In this document: piece by piece, positions 28,043 to 36,665 of the stretch
Numbering within the stretch: position 1 is the stretch's first letter
Layout: every line of letters starts with the position of its first letter
Virus record (IMG/VR): IMGVR_UViG_3300027140_000003
Coordinates: 37,864 to 101,863 of that record
Strand: one strand, 5' to 3'
Source: a virus
DNA: 64,000 bases
Position numbers and translations under genes: made by a program
The notes under the pieces: model-generated
Told to the model about the DNA's origin: nothing
The model's input: the letters and a program-made list of their open reading frames with translations, nothing else
Database searches by the model: none

Positions 28043-28578
28043 TACAGAGTCTCCCCACCCACAGTACGATTACATGCGCATAGTTCGCCAGTCTGAAGTG
28101 CGTCAAGAACACGCAATGTTTCTTCAGGTGAACGACCTACGTTCAAGTTGTTTACAGTGATGTGTTGAATCTCATTGTTTGGATCTACAATAAATGTAGC
28201 ACGTAAAGCTGCGCCAGCAGGTGCATAGAATACACCGAGTTGGTCAATCAAAGATTTATCCCATTCACGCTGAGTATCAGCAAACTGGATATGTTTAATC
28301 TTAGAAAGATCTGGGTGTGCTTTCTGCCATGCCAGTTTACAGAACTCGTTATCTGTAGAACCAGTTAATAGAACTGCATCACGATCTGCAAAATCTTGGA
28401 ATAACTTATCATATGCAACGATCTCTGTTGGGCATACGAATGTGAAGTCTTTTGGATAGTAAACGATTACTTTCCACTTTCCTTCGAATGATTTTTCTGT
28501 AATATCAAAGAACTGATCGCTGCCTGGATTAACACCAGTGACAACGAATGGCTCCAATTTATCTCCAACTGTCTTCAT
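28042..28578 (-). CDS. ahpC: Alkyl hydroperoxide reductase AhpC (2-Cys peroxiredoxin)
   Basis: A 178-residue peroxiredoxin. Peroxidatic Cys is in DFTFVCPTEI (about residues 43-52); the resolving CxC-type is in GELCACNR near the C-terminus. Both Cys present, so it should be active. Expected to remove peroxides in the infected cell. Confidence 0.92.
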   Translation of the reverse strand: MKTVGDKLEPFVVTGVNPGSDQFFDITEKSFEGKWKVIVYYPKDFTFVCPTEIVAYDKLFQDFADRDAVLLTGSTDNEFCKLAWQKAHPDLSKIKHIQFADTQREWDKSLIDQLGVFYAPAGAALRATFIVDPNNEIQHITVNNLNVGRSPEETLRVLDALQTGELCACNRTVGGETL

Positions 28579-28623
28579 TAAAACTCCTTATAGGTTAAAA
28601 AATAAAATATACACTATTACTTA

Positions 28624-28675
28624 GTCATTGAATATATCAATTATATAACTTTTTTATATAAAATTTTTCAATGAC
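28624..28675. promoter_or_regulatory. Nested inverted repeats upstream of ahpC
   Basis: GTCATTGAA (28624-28632) and TTCAATGAC (28667-28675) flank a second pair of TATATA repeats (28643-28648, 28655-28660). The dyad is A/T rich and lies 46 bp before the ahpC start. It may be an operator or the terminator of the dCMP deaminase gene. Confidence 0.45.
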
Positions 28676-28693
28676 GATAATTTATAAAACCGA

Positions 28694-29128
28694 TCACGAA
28701 ACTTTTTCGAGTTCGATACCACATTTTTCTAAAAAGTCTAAACCGATGGTATCTCGATATGAATGTCTGTAGTAGACTTTTTTGATTCCTGCACCATGAA
28801 CTAACTTAGCGCAATGGATACAAGGAGCATGAGTACAGAATAGACTACTGCCATTTCCGCTCTCGCCATCACGTGCCAATTTAAGAATAGCATTCGCTTC
28901 AGCATGAATTACCTCGTCTTTCGTTTTAGTTACAACACCACCATCCTCATGAACCTCAACGATCTCTTCGCATTCATTAGTCCAACCAGATGGCATACCA
29001 TTATATCCGATTGAGATAATGCGATTATCTTTAACAACACACGCACCGACCTGCAATCGCTTTGCACTGGACAGCTGAGCAAATCTCTCAGCTGTATCCA
29101 TAAATGCATCAATCCACTTTTGTTTCAT
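28694..29128 (-). CDS. Deoxycytidylate deaminase
   Basis: A 144-residue dCMP deaminase with HAEAN (about 75-79) and PCIHCAKLV (about 102-110) zinc ligands, and GYNGMPSGW and the NECEE that are typical of the dCMP class. It provides dUMP for ThyX. The start is overlapped by its upstream neighbour. Confidence 0.92.
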   Translation of the reverse strand: MKQKWIDAFMDTAERFAQLSSAKRLQVGACVVKDNRIISIGYNGMPSGWTNECEEIVEVHEDGGVVTKTKDEVIHAEANAILKLARDGESGNGSSLFCTHAPCIHCAKLVHGAGIKKVYYRHSYRDTIGLDFLEKCGIELEKVS

Positions 29129-29849
29129 TGTGTGCTTTCATTGCAGTTTCTATAATATTCAACTCTGCAGGTTCTTTCAAACCTCTCCAGAAAGCAATAG
29201 GATCTTTGGGTTTCTTGTTATCGATTGTCCACTTCTTACCATTCCACTTTGCAAATTTGTAGAATGGCCAATTGTTGTTTTCTTTTGTTTCGTAGTAACC
29301 GACCTGCTCAGGATTAATCTCAACAGGATACCATTCAGTAACAGTTTCCTCATACGCTTCGTTCTCTGCTTCCATCTGCAGTTCTTCCTGGCGACTATGA
29401 TAGTAGTCAATTAGACCAGTAAAATCTTTAATTTCTTCAGGGAGTGCTTCTAGAGATTCAAGATCGTCCATGTTATATTCATATTGATCGTCTTCACCAT
29501 CTTCCCACTTACCGCAGTATCCCATACCACCTTCATGATAAACAGCATCTACGTGCCAGTTATTTTCAAACAGGAATTCATACAATGCAATCGGTGGTGC
29601 CCATGCAGTTTCAAATGAGATCCAAACAGTTTCATCATCATAACGATCCCAGTCAATAACAGAAATATCCCACTTGGTTCCCCAGTAGTTTACATTCCAC
29701 TCATACCAATTTTCTTCTTCAGATTCTGGACGTGGACGTAGATGTTGGAAAACTTGTTGATTGTCTTTATCTTCCAAGACAGCAACAAGAGCATCAATGT
29801 TCTCTTTACTCGAAGTTAGAGTTGCAGCATTATCACACCAATTAGGCAT
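29109..29849 (-). CDS. DUF1281/YubB-like protein (246 aa)
   Basis: Start at MPNWCDNAATLTSSKENI (29849) behind GGTGACC. MPNWCxN and the EFETAWAPP-type stretch (ISFETAWAPPIALYEFL) match the ferredoxin-like YubB/DUF1281 proteins of plasmids and phages. C-terminal region of charged residues. Function unknown. Confidence 0.7.
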   Translation of the reverse strand: MPNWCDNAATLTSSKENIDALVAVLEDKDNQQVFQHLRPRPESEEENWYEWNVNYWGTKWDISVIDWDRYDDETVWISFETAWAPPIALYEFLFENNWHVDAVYHEGGMGYCGKWEDGEDDQYEYNMDDLESLEALPEEIKDFTGLIDYYHSRQEELQMEAENEAYEETVTEWYPVEINPEQVGYYETKENNNWPFYKFAKWNGKKWTIDNKKPKDPIAFWRGLKEPAELNIIETAMKAHNETKVD

Positions 29850-29880
29850 TTTGGTCACCTTTCAAAAATTTCATAATAAA

Positions 29881-29909
29881 ATTATACAGGAAAACTACAA
29901 TTTTGTCAA
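29881..29909 (-). promoter_or_regulatory. Consensus sigma70 promoter
   Basis: TTGACA (29904-29909), 17 bp, TATAAT (29881-29886). Reads the YubB-like and dCMP deaminase genes. Confidence 0.9.
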
Positions 29910-29939
29910 GTATAGTTTTCTTAGTTGCAAACCTCGCAG

Positions 29940-30404
29940 TTAAGCTGTGGCTCCACTTGCTGGAGCCTGAGAGTTTTTTGCTTTCTTTTCCTTCGTAGCT
30001 GGTGCAGGAACAGTGGGGAAAAATTCAGAAACTAATTTCTGTGTAATCTTTGGATACATCTTGGTAAGTTTCTGATCTTTAATTGCAAGAATCAATTTAG
30101 ATTCGAATGGATGCAATCCTTCAAGGAGTTGAATGAACAATGATTCTCTGCGCACTTTATTTAAGTCTGCACGACAGAATACATACAACTTCTTAGCTTC
30201 CATATGCAAGTTTGCTGGACTCATGCCGATGGGTGCAGCGTCTTCTTTGAAAGGAGGATCTCCCTCAGGTAGAAAGAACTTCTTGTTGGGGTCAAACGCA
30301 TGCTCAAAAATCAAACGCAGTGCACCATTATCTTTATATTTTGTAATATTAACTGGATTATCATTGATCTCAGTCAACATCTCAGTAACTAATTTTGTAG
30401 CCAT
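29940..30404 (-). CDS. DUF6433-type phage protein
   Basis: A 154-residue protein of the type found next to RNase H in T4-like phages: ITKYKDNGALRLIFEHAFDP (about 20-39) and LPEGDPPFKEDAAPIGMSPA are characteristic, as I recall DUF6433. C-terminal tail is Pro/Ala/Lys rich (PAPATKEKKAKNSQ). Function unknown; a role with replication is inferred from location. Confidence 0.75.
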   Translation of the reverse strand: MATKLVTEMLTEINDNPVNITKYKDNGALRLIFEHAFDPNKKFFLPEGDPPFKEDAAPIGMSPANLHMEAKKLYVFCRADLNKVRRESLFIQLLEGLHPFESKLILAIKDQKLTKMYPKITQKLVSEFFPTVPAPATKEKKAKNSQAPASGATA

Positions 30405-31294
30405 TAAAAATCCTCCAATTCATCTAATAGTAAACGACATTTATTGGCGATTAAATAATTCATTATCGTCATCTTGTCGGATGTCGTTTTATAATCCGCA
30501 TAGGTATCTATAATTTGCTTTGACACATCGTCAGGAATAAATTCAAAATCAACCAGTGTTTGATTGCGATGCCAGTTGCGACGTTCCTCATCTGTATTAC
30601 ATGCAACAAATCCATTTTCAATAAATTCCTGCAGACGTTTTGCAGAAACAGGTTTCTGTCTTTCGCCTTTGAGGAATACATCATCGTTGCTCAGAATGTT
30701 TGGAATACCATCGTCACCTGCTTTAACGATATGCGTAATGGTTTTCTCGTGCAACTCTTTCTTAGTTGCTTTAACATATTTCTTTTGGATAGGTGACCAC
30801 TGAGTTACATTATCATATTTTTGCAGCTGGATAAAGTCACCATCTGAAGATACAATCAAAATTTTCTGTGGTTCTTCCACTAATCCTTGCTGAACCAGTG
30901 CGTTAGTTTGACACCACTTAGCCATTACTGCGATAATGTCGTCAGCTTCTGCACGTTCCAGATGTAAAACTTTGTATGGGAAGTTTTGTGCGATCTCATC
31001 ACGAATTTGCGACAGCGTATCAAAGATTAAAGTCCAATCCAGATCGCTATTGTCACGTGCTTTCTTACGATTACACTTGTAGTTGGGAAAGAACTCCCTA
31101 CGCCAATACTTGCGACCATCACAACAGATAACCAACTCACCATACTCTTTGCCATATTTCTTTTTGTATGACTTGAGTGTTGAGAGTGTTACGTGGCGAA
31201 TCAGATTTTTAATCTCAGACTCGCTACCTTTCAACTCACGTTGGAATGATAAAATGTTACTCAGAGCTACCTGAGAATAATCAACTAAAATCAT
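30404..31294 (-). CDS. rnh: RNase H / 5'-3' exonuclease (T4 Rnh type)
   Basis: A 296-residue FEN/PIN-family nuclease. Asp ligands in MILVDYSQVAL (Asp4), CCDGRKYWRREF (about 57-68), RAEADDIIAVM (about 118-128) and SSDGDFIQLQ (about 154-163). In T4 this enzyme removes RNA primers. Stop overlaps the start of the DUF6433 gene. Confidence 0.9.
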   Translation of the reverse strand: MILVDYSQVALSNILSFQRELKGSESEIKNLIRHVTLSTLKSYKKKYGKEYGELVICCDGRKYWRREFFPNYKCNRKKARDNSDLDWTLIFDTLSQIRDEIAQNFPYKVLHLERAEADDIIAVMAKWCQTNALVQQGLVEEPQKILIVSSDGDFIQLQKYDNVTQWSPIQKKYVKATKKELHEKTITHIVKAGDDGIPNILSNDDVFLKGERQKPVSAKRLQEFIENGFVACNTDEERRNWHRNQTLVDFEFIPDDVSKQIIDTYADYKTTSDKMTIMNYLIANKCRLLLDELEDF

Positions 31295-32394
31295 TAAAAT
31301 GCTCCAAGTAAAATGCAGTCTTCATTGAATCGACCATTCGGTACTGCTGGTTTGGTCTTTAGTGTTTTGATTGCACTGTTCAATGCACGTTTACCCAACG
31401 ACAACCCTTTGAAGAATTCTTCGGGTTTGCGTAGAGTCATACGCTTTGATTCTTTAATATCGAAACCGATGATGGTAGTTCCCTTAACTGATAGAGTTCC
31501 ACCATTCTCACCTTTGTATACACCAACATGTTTGTATTTGGTGTTGTAGTACCAGACTTCGGTTGAGCCGATGATACTTGCTGGGTTCACAGACTTTAGA
31601 TTAAGTTCTGCAAAATCTTTGAGATACTTCATCTTCGCTACCTGCTTACCTGCAGGTACTTCCTTACGTTTACGTGGAGCACGATTAGCCTTAGCAGTCT
31701 GAACCATCTGGTTACAGTCAGCAATAATATTATCAACAAACTCCAAGAACTTCTTGAGTTCACGCTTGGTAAAGTTTGAGTATCCTTCAACAAGTTGCTC
31801 GTCATCACCTGCGATTGCTTCACGCAATTCATCTGCTGTTGGCACGAACAACTCCCCGATACGTTTAGCAATCGGTGCTGCTACCTGTTGTGCAAGTAGA
31901 TAGTTTTTAGCTGAGAAGTCAGACTTACAACCACCCAACACGAAGTCATCGATGGCACCTTCGATCTCACCAGCGAGATCGTGTGCTTTCTCATCCATTC
32001 TTTCCTGAATAGAAATTACATTGGTAGGGGTTTCTTCTTTTTTAACGATAACTTCTTTCTTGACTTCTTTCATCGCAGTCAGTTCTTTGATGCGATTCTC
32101 AAGAAATAGTAGATGATTTTCTGCTAGTTGACCACCACGATCGCTGATGCGTGCAAGGATGCCAGCATAACGAAAATGTTTCTCGTCAATCTTCAGAAGT
32201 TGTGCTGCGAGTTTCTTGTTTGATTTTGCAACATGACTGATAAGCCACTTCTTCTTATCTTTGTCGTCGTTGTTGTAGTTGTAGTAGTTGAGTATCTCAA
32301 GAAAACTGCTGTTATACCTAGCAGAGTTTAACTCAGGTTCACTACCATTAACTTTTGCAATAAGTTCTTTACGTTTCGCTGTATTCATAGCCAT
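31294..32394 (-). CDS. Conserved phage protein adjoining rnh (366 aa)
   Basis: Not a known enzyme. N-terminal half is helical (Lys/Asp rich NYYNYNNDDKDKKKW), the middle is coiled coil, and the C-terminal 120 residues include WYYNTKYKHVGVY and GGTLSVKGTTIIGFD, a beta domain. Homologous proteins occur beside RNase H in cyanophages and other T4-like phages. The start follows GAGGAA; a dyad AGGAATTATTCCT lies between. Confidence 0.75.
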   Translation of the reverse strand: MAMNTAKRKELIAKVNGSEPELNSARYNSSFLEILNYYNYNNDDKDKKKWLISHVAKSNKKLAAQLLKIDEKHFRYAGILARISDRGGQLAENHLLFLENRIKELTAMKEVKKEVIVKKEETPTNVISIQERMDEKAHDLAGEIEGAIDDFVLGGCKSDFSAKNYLLAQQVAAPIAKRIGELFVPTADELREAIAGDDEQLVEGYSNFTKRELKKFLEFVDNIIADCNQMVQTAKANRAPRKRKEVPAGKQVAKMKYLKDFAELNLKSVNPASIIGSTEVWYYNTKYKHVGVYKGENGGTLSVKGTTIIGFDIKESKRMTLRKPEEFFKGLSLGKRALNSAIKTLKTKPAVPNGRFNEDCILLGAF

Positions 32395-32422
32395 AGGAAT
32401 AATTCCTCACTTTCTAATAACA

Positions 32423-32451
32423 ATTATACCCTACTTTTGAATTATTGTAAA
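32423..32451 (-). promoter_or_regulatory. Sigma70-type promoter of the rnh operon
   Basis: TTTACA (32446-32451), 17 bp, TATAAT (32423-32428). Directly follows the terminator of the hydrolase gene. Confidence 0.88.
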
Positions 32452-32462
32452 GCATTATTTTT

Positions 32463-32489
32463 AATAACCCTGCAAAGTGTAGGGTTATT
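32463..32489 (-). terminator. Intrinsic terminator overlapping a stop codon
   Basis: AATAACCCT/AGGGTTATT hairpin. The TAA stop of the alpha/beta hydrolase gene (32485-32487) is inside its stem. The next promoter begins 12 bp later. Confidence 0.85.
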
Positions 32490-33282
32490 TCAAGACCCAT
32501 TGGATCATTTCCAAGCGAGTTAGAGCCGATGAATTCTCCCACATAGAGAAATGGGTAGACTGAGGGATAATTACTTCCTTGGAGTCTGGAAACAGTCCCT
32601 TAAAGGTATCATATCCACCTGTGGTAGACTCATAGTCATACTCACCGATAATACTTAGGATCGGTGGAACCTTTGCAGGATCGAACCCAAGTTGACCAGT
32701 ATCAACCCAATAATTGTTGATATCATAAACAGGTTGCGATGGAACTTTCCATGTTGTAGAGCCAACAACATCAAGAATCTTTTGTTCCCATCCGTCAATT
32801 CTATTTGGTTTGCCAATCAACTTGTCACTAATCTTTTCGAGTCTTTCTTTTTTAAGTTTCTCGATGCCAGTTTCAAAATATTCTGTGTCAAACTCAACAT
32901 AATATCTTTTATCCATGCGAACAGATGGACTGTGAATGATAATCTTATCGAATAAACCTCTTTCTCCAGCAATCAACGCAGGAGCAGTTGATGTTGAGAA
33001 ACCAAATATAGTTTTGGAAACGTATTCTTTCTTAAGTTCTTTAATAGCAGATTCAATCTGATCTGCATATCCAACTCTGTCATACTGATAATAGTCAGTA
33101 CTCTCACCATAACCACATGGATCAAATAAGATTACATCGATACCAGCACCAAGAAAATAGTCTATGTGCGTGTGACCATCTGAAAGTTTAAAGTCCCAGA
33201 AAGCACGTGGCGATAAACTCTGTCCAGGTAAAAGGAATAGTAGATGTTTATTTTGTTCTAAACTAATTTCTGTTGTAACCAT
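32485..33282 (-). CDS. Alpha/beta hydrolase (265 aa)
   Basis: Oxyanion strand HLLFLLPGQS (about 13-22), nucleophile elbow GFSTSTAPAL (Ser, about 94), acid in SIIGEYDYE (about 220) and His in PQSTHFSMWE (about 247). A complete catalytic triad in a 265-residue minimal fold. Could hydrolyse an ester, thioester or amide. Last gene of the 32.5-36.4 kb operon. Confidence 0.75.
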   Translation of the reverse strand: MVTTEISLEQNKHLLFLLPGQSLSPRAFWDFKLSDGHTHIDYFLGAGIDVILFDPCGYGESTDYYQYDRVGYADQIESAIKELKKEYVSKTIFGFSTSTAPALIAGERGLFDKIIIHSPSVRMDKRYYVEFDTEYFETGIEKLKKERLEKISDKLIGKPNRIDGWEQKILDVVGSTTWKVPSQPVYDINNYWVDTGQLGFDPAKVPPILSIIGEYDYESTTGGYDTFKGLFPDSKEVIIPQSTHFSMWENSSALTRLEMIQWVLK

Positions 33283-33283
33283 A

Positions 33284-33883
33284 TCAATTGTCGTTTTGGA
33301 TTTTACTAAAGTCTAAATTTTCATAACCACGTAGAACTGAGAATGGGTTCATTGCACCAATCCCAGCTGTGATTGCACTTCTCTTTCCTGTTATACCAAC
33401 AACATCATGTATAACTAGAGCATTAAGAATCCACCATCTGTGAGTATCAACATGAACAGATTTCACTAAATCAAGTTTATCTTTATTTTCTGGTTTAGTT
33501 AGATGTGGACGAATTAGAGGGTTTGATTTTTCTCTATAAAAATTAGTTGAAGGATTTTCTCCTCCCCTCTCATAAACATAATTTAAAACCCATTTCCTTG
33601 GGAATGAATCTGTATGGGCTAGATGTGTATTAGAGCCACCAATATAATGTGATATCTGAATACTAGGTAAAAATAACTTATCAGAGATGTTATTAACAAT
33701 CCAGTCGTTTAATTCTTTACTAGCATTATTTCTAGTGTAAAGAATGTTTGGTATATCTCCAGAAGAAGATTTCATTGTTCTCATCTCTGCAGTATAGTTA
33801 CGCTTGTCATTAATATCAACTTCTGTTGGTATTAAATGCTCTGGAACTTTAGGTAAATTATCTAAATATTTAAACAATAGCAT
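33284..33883 (-). CDS. 2OG-Fe(II) oxygenase-like protein (199 aa)
   Basis: HTD at about 90-92 (THLAHTDSFPRKWVLNYVY) and LNALVIHDVVGITGKRSAIT with distal His about 158 and Arg about 168. The first motif is as in phage prolyl-hydroxylase-like proteins. Located between a hydrolase and an aminotransferase. Confidence 0.7.
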   Translation of the reverse strand: MLLFKYLDNLPKVPEHLIPTEVDINDKRNYTAEMRTMKSSSGDIPNILYTRNNASKELNDWIVNNISDKLFLPSIQISHYIGGSNTHLAHTDSFPRKWVLNYVYERGGENPSTNFYREKSNPLIRPHLTKPENKDKLDLVKSVHVDTHRWWILNALVIHDVVGITGKRSAITAGIGAMNPFSVLRGYENLDFSKIQNDN

Positions 33884-33886
33884 AAA

Positions 33887-34705
33887 TTATGTAATCCTCT
33901 GTTGTAGATATTGTAAGGTATCATTATCATTAAAATACTTACCCTCAAAACACTTCACTGTAATTATATTTCCAGCTGTTGATGTCAGAAACATTGCATC
34001 AGATGTTTCAGCAAACCATGGTAGGATATTACCATACTCAAACCAAATACCATTTCTATCGCATAAGGATTTAACTAATTCCATCACAGTACCCTTAAGA
34101 CAGTTCGTGGCAGGTGCGTACACCTTTCCACCTCGAATAAACCCAACATTAAATCCTGGACCCTCAGTAATAAGTCCACCATGGTCTAATAACACAGCAG
34201 TATCATATCCACGATCGATTGCTTCCCACTGTGCAAGGTTTAAATCATTCCAAGCAAAGTTCTTCATCGTTTGATCAATAGATGTATTTCTTTTTTGCTT
34301 CGCTAAGCAAACTGTAGCTGTATTTTCTTTATTGAACCCATAGTAGGGTTTGGTATAGATGAAGAGATTCGGTTTACAGTTGGCTAAATCTCTTGGGTTA
34401 CCAGAAGTAGGTATACCTCTAGTCAAACCGATCCAAACTAATAGATCGTCAGTCGGTGCCATAGCTACCAATGTTTGAATAACTATCTCGATGTCGTTAT
34501 CAGAGTACTCAACAGGGATTCTCCATCCCTGAGAACTGCGGATGAATCTACTCAGGTGTGCATTTAGGTTTTCAATTTCACCATTCCTCACTGCAAGCAC
34601 ATCATAAGTTGCATCACAATGAATTAAGCCAAGATCTAAAACAGAAACTGTTAGGTCTTTGACTTTACAATACTTACCATTTTTCCAAGCAGGATAATCA
34701 AGCAC
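33887..34705 (-). CDS. Class IV (branched-chain/D-amino-acid type) aminotransferase
   Basis: A 272-residue fold type IV PLP enzyme. DLGLIHCDATYDVLAVRNG (about 24-42), the catalytic lysine in KNFAWNDLNLAQWEAIDRG (about 150-168), LLDHGGLITEGPGFNVGFI (about 175-193) and FLTSTAGNI near the end match BCAT/DAT/ADC-lyase members. GPGFN replaces the usual GSxxNxF-type sequence. Probably gives an amino acid or aminodeoxychorismate product to the same pathway as the oxygenase. Confidence 0.85.
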   Translation of the reverse strand: MLDYPAWKNGKYCKVKDLTVSVLDLGLIHCDATYDVLAVRNGEIENLNAHLSRFIRSSQGWRIPVEYSDNDIEIVIQTLVAMAPTDDLLVWIGLTRGIPTSGNPRDLANCKPNLFIYTKPYYGFNKENTATVCLAKQKRNTSIDQTMKNFAWNDLNLAQWEAIDRGYDTAVLLDHGGLITEGPGFNVGFIRGGKVYAPATNCLKGTVMELVKSLCDRNGIWFEYGNILPWFAETSDAMFLTSTAGNIITVKCFEGKYFNDNDTLQYLQQRIT

Positions 34706-35327
34706 GAATAAACTCCATTATTTCTTTGGCTAGAATATATCTAGCTGGTTCTAACATTACGTAATGTGAAGAATTCTTTATAACAACCTTTTTCTTCTCA
34801 CCCAAAAATTTTAAATACATTCCATTTGTGCATAGAGAATTATTAGAATTACCCCACTCACTAAACAACAATAATGTTTTAGTTTTGTTTGGTGAAATAA
34901 TCAATCTATCGACCACTCCAATATTTTTATTTTTAGTGGATAAATCCCTCTCAAAAAACCTATTGGCAGTTTCTATATCCTCAATATACTTCTTCTGATT
35001 ATGATTTATTTCTGCATTAGGATCAAGTAAAATTATCCCTTTGGTATTTTCTGTTGATGATGCTATAGCAAGAAAACACCCAAAACTATAACCCATTATA
35101 TAATCTACATCAGTAGCGAGTTCTTTCAAATCTTCCACTAAACTCTCATATGTATCGCTGGGTTCATAATCTACTGCGATAGTTTCAACTCCAGCATCAT
35201 ACAACAAATCTTGTAGGTTTTGTTCTGTGAATGTGGAGTTGAACATGGTGTCATATTTCCATGTGACACCCATGAGATATAAAAGACTGTGCTTATGGTT
35301 GGGTGGTGTTTTTCTGTGTACCAGCAC
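34698..35327 (-). CDS. Alpha/beta hydrolase (209 aa)
   Basis: Strand LLYLMGVTW, nucleophile elbow MGYSFGCFLA (Ser about 81), KTLLLFSEWGN near the acid position and KNSSHYVMLEP with the catalytic His (about 193). The start may be GTG at 35327 or ATG at 35273; the first is used because the initial strand is needed for the fold. Second such hydrolase in this operon. Confidence 0.65.
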   Translation of the reverse strand: MLVHRKTPPNHKHSLLYLMGVTWKYDTMFNSTFTEQNLQDLLYDAGVETIAVDYEPSDTYESLVEDLKELATDVDYIMGYSFGCFLAIASSTENTKGIILLDPNAEINHNQKKYIEDIETANRFFERDLSTKNKNIGVVDRLIISPNKTKTLLLFSEWGNSNNSLCTNGMYLKFLGEKKKVVIKNSSHYVMLEPARYILAKEIMEFIRA

Positions 35328-35577
35328 TGGTCACTTTCTCATACAATTCAACGAAGTCTTCATGGTCTGCAACTTCTTGGTGCAAACTCTGCTTATGAAA
35401 AGTTTTAGCAATCTTGTTGATAATTTTCTTTGGGATTTGCAACTGGTCAGATTGTTCTTTGACAATTTCTTTAATCAAATCACGTTCTGCTTCAGTTCGA
35501 ATCATAGAGTTGCTGATTTCACGAATGGCTTTTTGTAGATCAGTTTTCTGTTCAGGTGTCAATACGTAATTCATCAT
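35293..35577 (-). CDS. DsbA-like double-stranded DNA-binding protein
   Basis: A 94-residue helical protein: KAIREISNSMIRTEAERDLI (about 16-35), QLQIPKKIINKIAKTFHKQS and ADHEDFVELYEKV, which matches the order of motifs in T4 DsbA (a DNA-binding protein that helps late transcription). ATGA overlap with the membrane protein upstream. Confidence 0.7.
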   Translation of the reverse strand: MMNYVLTPEQKTDLQKAIREISNSMIRTEAERDLIKEIVKEQSDQLQIPKKIINKIAKTFHKQSLHQEVADHEDFVELYEKVTSAGTQKNTTQP

Positions 35578-35780
35578 TTATCCTTTTTAATTTCAATTGA
35601 TTTTGAGAAGAAGATGTGCAACAAAACTGCTGCAGACCAAGTCTCTAATGTATAGGGGATTGCGAGCATAGGGAATAAAGTGTTTAGTGCCCAGAGATAT
35701 AAAATTGGCAGAAGAACTGCCAAACCAATAATAATGATGACACCAACAGTGACACCAAACATAGCAATAATTGTTTTCAC
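35574..35780 (-). CDS. Two-span membrane protein (68 aa)
   Basis: Hydrophobic helix about residues 4-34, then a short loop with FPMLAIPYTLETWSAAVLL, a pattern seen in a common small phage protein. C-terminus basic (IEIKKDK). Confidence 0.7.
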   Translation of the reverse strand: MKTIIAMFGVTVGVIIIIGLAVLLPILYLWALNTLFPMLAIPYTLETWSAAVLLHIFFSKSIEIKKDK

Positions 35781-36079
35781 AGCGAGAACTCCACTTTAAT
35801 TACGGAGTCCCAACGGAAGGATCTCCACTCTTGTTTTTCTGTATCGAAGACTCGTACTGCGGATCCAGAAGTCTGGCTACTCGCAGTTTCTTCCTTGGGC
35901 ATCTTGTCTGCAGGTATTCTTCCCTCGCAGAGAGTACATAACATTTTTCTTTCTGTACCATCTTTTTTGGTAAAAGTAATGCACAGATCTTTTGTGTTTG
36001 CGTCTCGTAGTAGTCCATGTGTCCACTCTTTGAAAGTTTCGAACTCTTTATCATTCTTGAATACTGTTTGCATCGTCAT
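35777..36079 (-). CDS. SH3-like protein of the DUF2693/WYL_2 type (100 aa)
   Basis: Start at MTMQTVFKNDKEFE (36079). LCITFTKKDGTERKMLCTLC (about 31-50) and VRVFDTEKQEWRSFRWDSVI (about 74-93) match the phage DUF2693 Sm-like protein as I recall it. Function unknown. A GGAGTCCC octamer lies at 35804. Confidence 0.7.
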   Translation of the reverse strand: MTMQTVFKNDKEFETFKEWTHGLLRDANTKDLCITFTKKDGTERKMLCTLCEGRIPADKMPKEETASSQTSGSAVRVFDTEKQEWRSFRWDSVIKVEFSL

Positions 36080-36296
36080 TATCAAATCTCACTTTTAATT
36101 CATTAACTAATGGTTGGAAAAAATCTTTAAATTCTTTTGTGTTGTAAAAGGTAGTATGATAACTATTCGTCAGTTCCTTACCATCTTTATCGAAGGACAC
36201 TTGTTTAACTGTAAATTCTACAAGGTCATATGCGTGCGACTTAACAATAACTGACTTATGTAAGTCTGGTTTGTTAAGTTCAATATTGATATTCAT
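36051..36296 (-). CDS. Hypothetical protein (81 aa)
   Basis: A beta-rich N-terminus (SVIVKSHAYDLVEFTVKQVS) and a helical C-terminus; 29-bp overlap with the next gene. No motif known. Confidence 0.65.
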   Translation of the reverse strand: MNINIELNKPDLHKSVIVKSHAYDLVEFTVKQVSFDKDGKELTNSYHTTFYNTKEFKDFFQPLVNELKVRFDNDDANSIQE

Positions 36297-36429
36297 AGCT
36301 ACCTTTCTTGTGCTTGGGTTGACGTGTGTACTGAACCTTAGACTCCACCTTTCTCATACGATACTTGGGAGTGCGCAAATCCTTTGCTATAGGATTTCTA
36401 GGTTTAATTGAATTATACACTACTTTCAT
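36280..36429 (-). CDS. Basic conserved small phage protein (49 aa)
   Basis: MKVVYNSIKPRNPIAKDLRT continuing KYRMRKVESK resembles a small family in many phages (RNPxAKxLRxPKYRxRVV). The ATG is only 12 nt before the start of the promoter -10 so a second, shorter start (MRKVESK) may be used when read from that promoter. Overlaps the next gene by 17 bp. Confidence 0.6.
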   Translation of the reverse strand: MKVVYNSIKPRNPIAKDLRTPKYRMRKVESKVQYTRQPKHKKGSYEYQY

Positions 36430-36440
36430 TTTAATGTCAA
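36412..36440 (-). promoter_or_regulatory. Consensus sigma70 promoter inside a coding region
   Basis: TTGACA (36435-36440), 17 bp, TATAAT (36412-36417). The -10 lies within codons 5-6 of the 36280..36429 frame, like the ATPase promoter at 5356-5384. Confidence 0.85.
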
Positions 36441-36449
36441 CTTATTTTA

Positions 36450-36665
36450 TTATTGCAGTCTGTAGATAACTCCAAAGATGTATACAGCCAACAACCCAGC
36501 ATTGACTACAATAAGACTTTTCTCTTTCATCCTTATTGCAGCAGCAAGCCAAGTAATTGCACCAGCATTAAACAGATACACGTTCAATGGATCCATAGCC
36601 AATGAAGTTGCAACTGCGCCAGCAATAGTCAACGCAGTTCCTAACCACTTCAAAAATTCTGTCAT
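36450..36665 (-). CDS. Membrane protein (71 aa)
   Basis: Two or three hydrophobic helices separated by FNAGAITW and RMKEKSL. Small phage membrane protein with no known family. Confidence 0.65.
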   Translation of the reverse strand: MTEFLKWLGTALTIAGAVATSLAMDPLNVYLFNAGAITWLAAAIRMKEKSLIVVNAGLLAVYIFGVIYRLQ

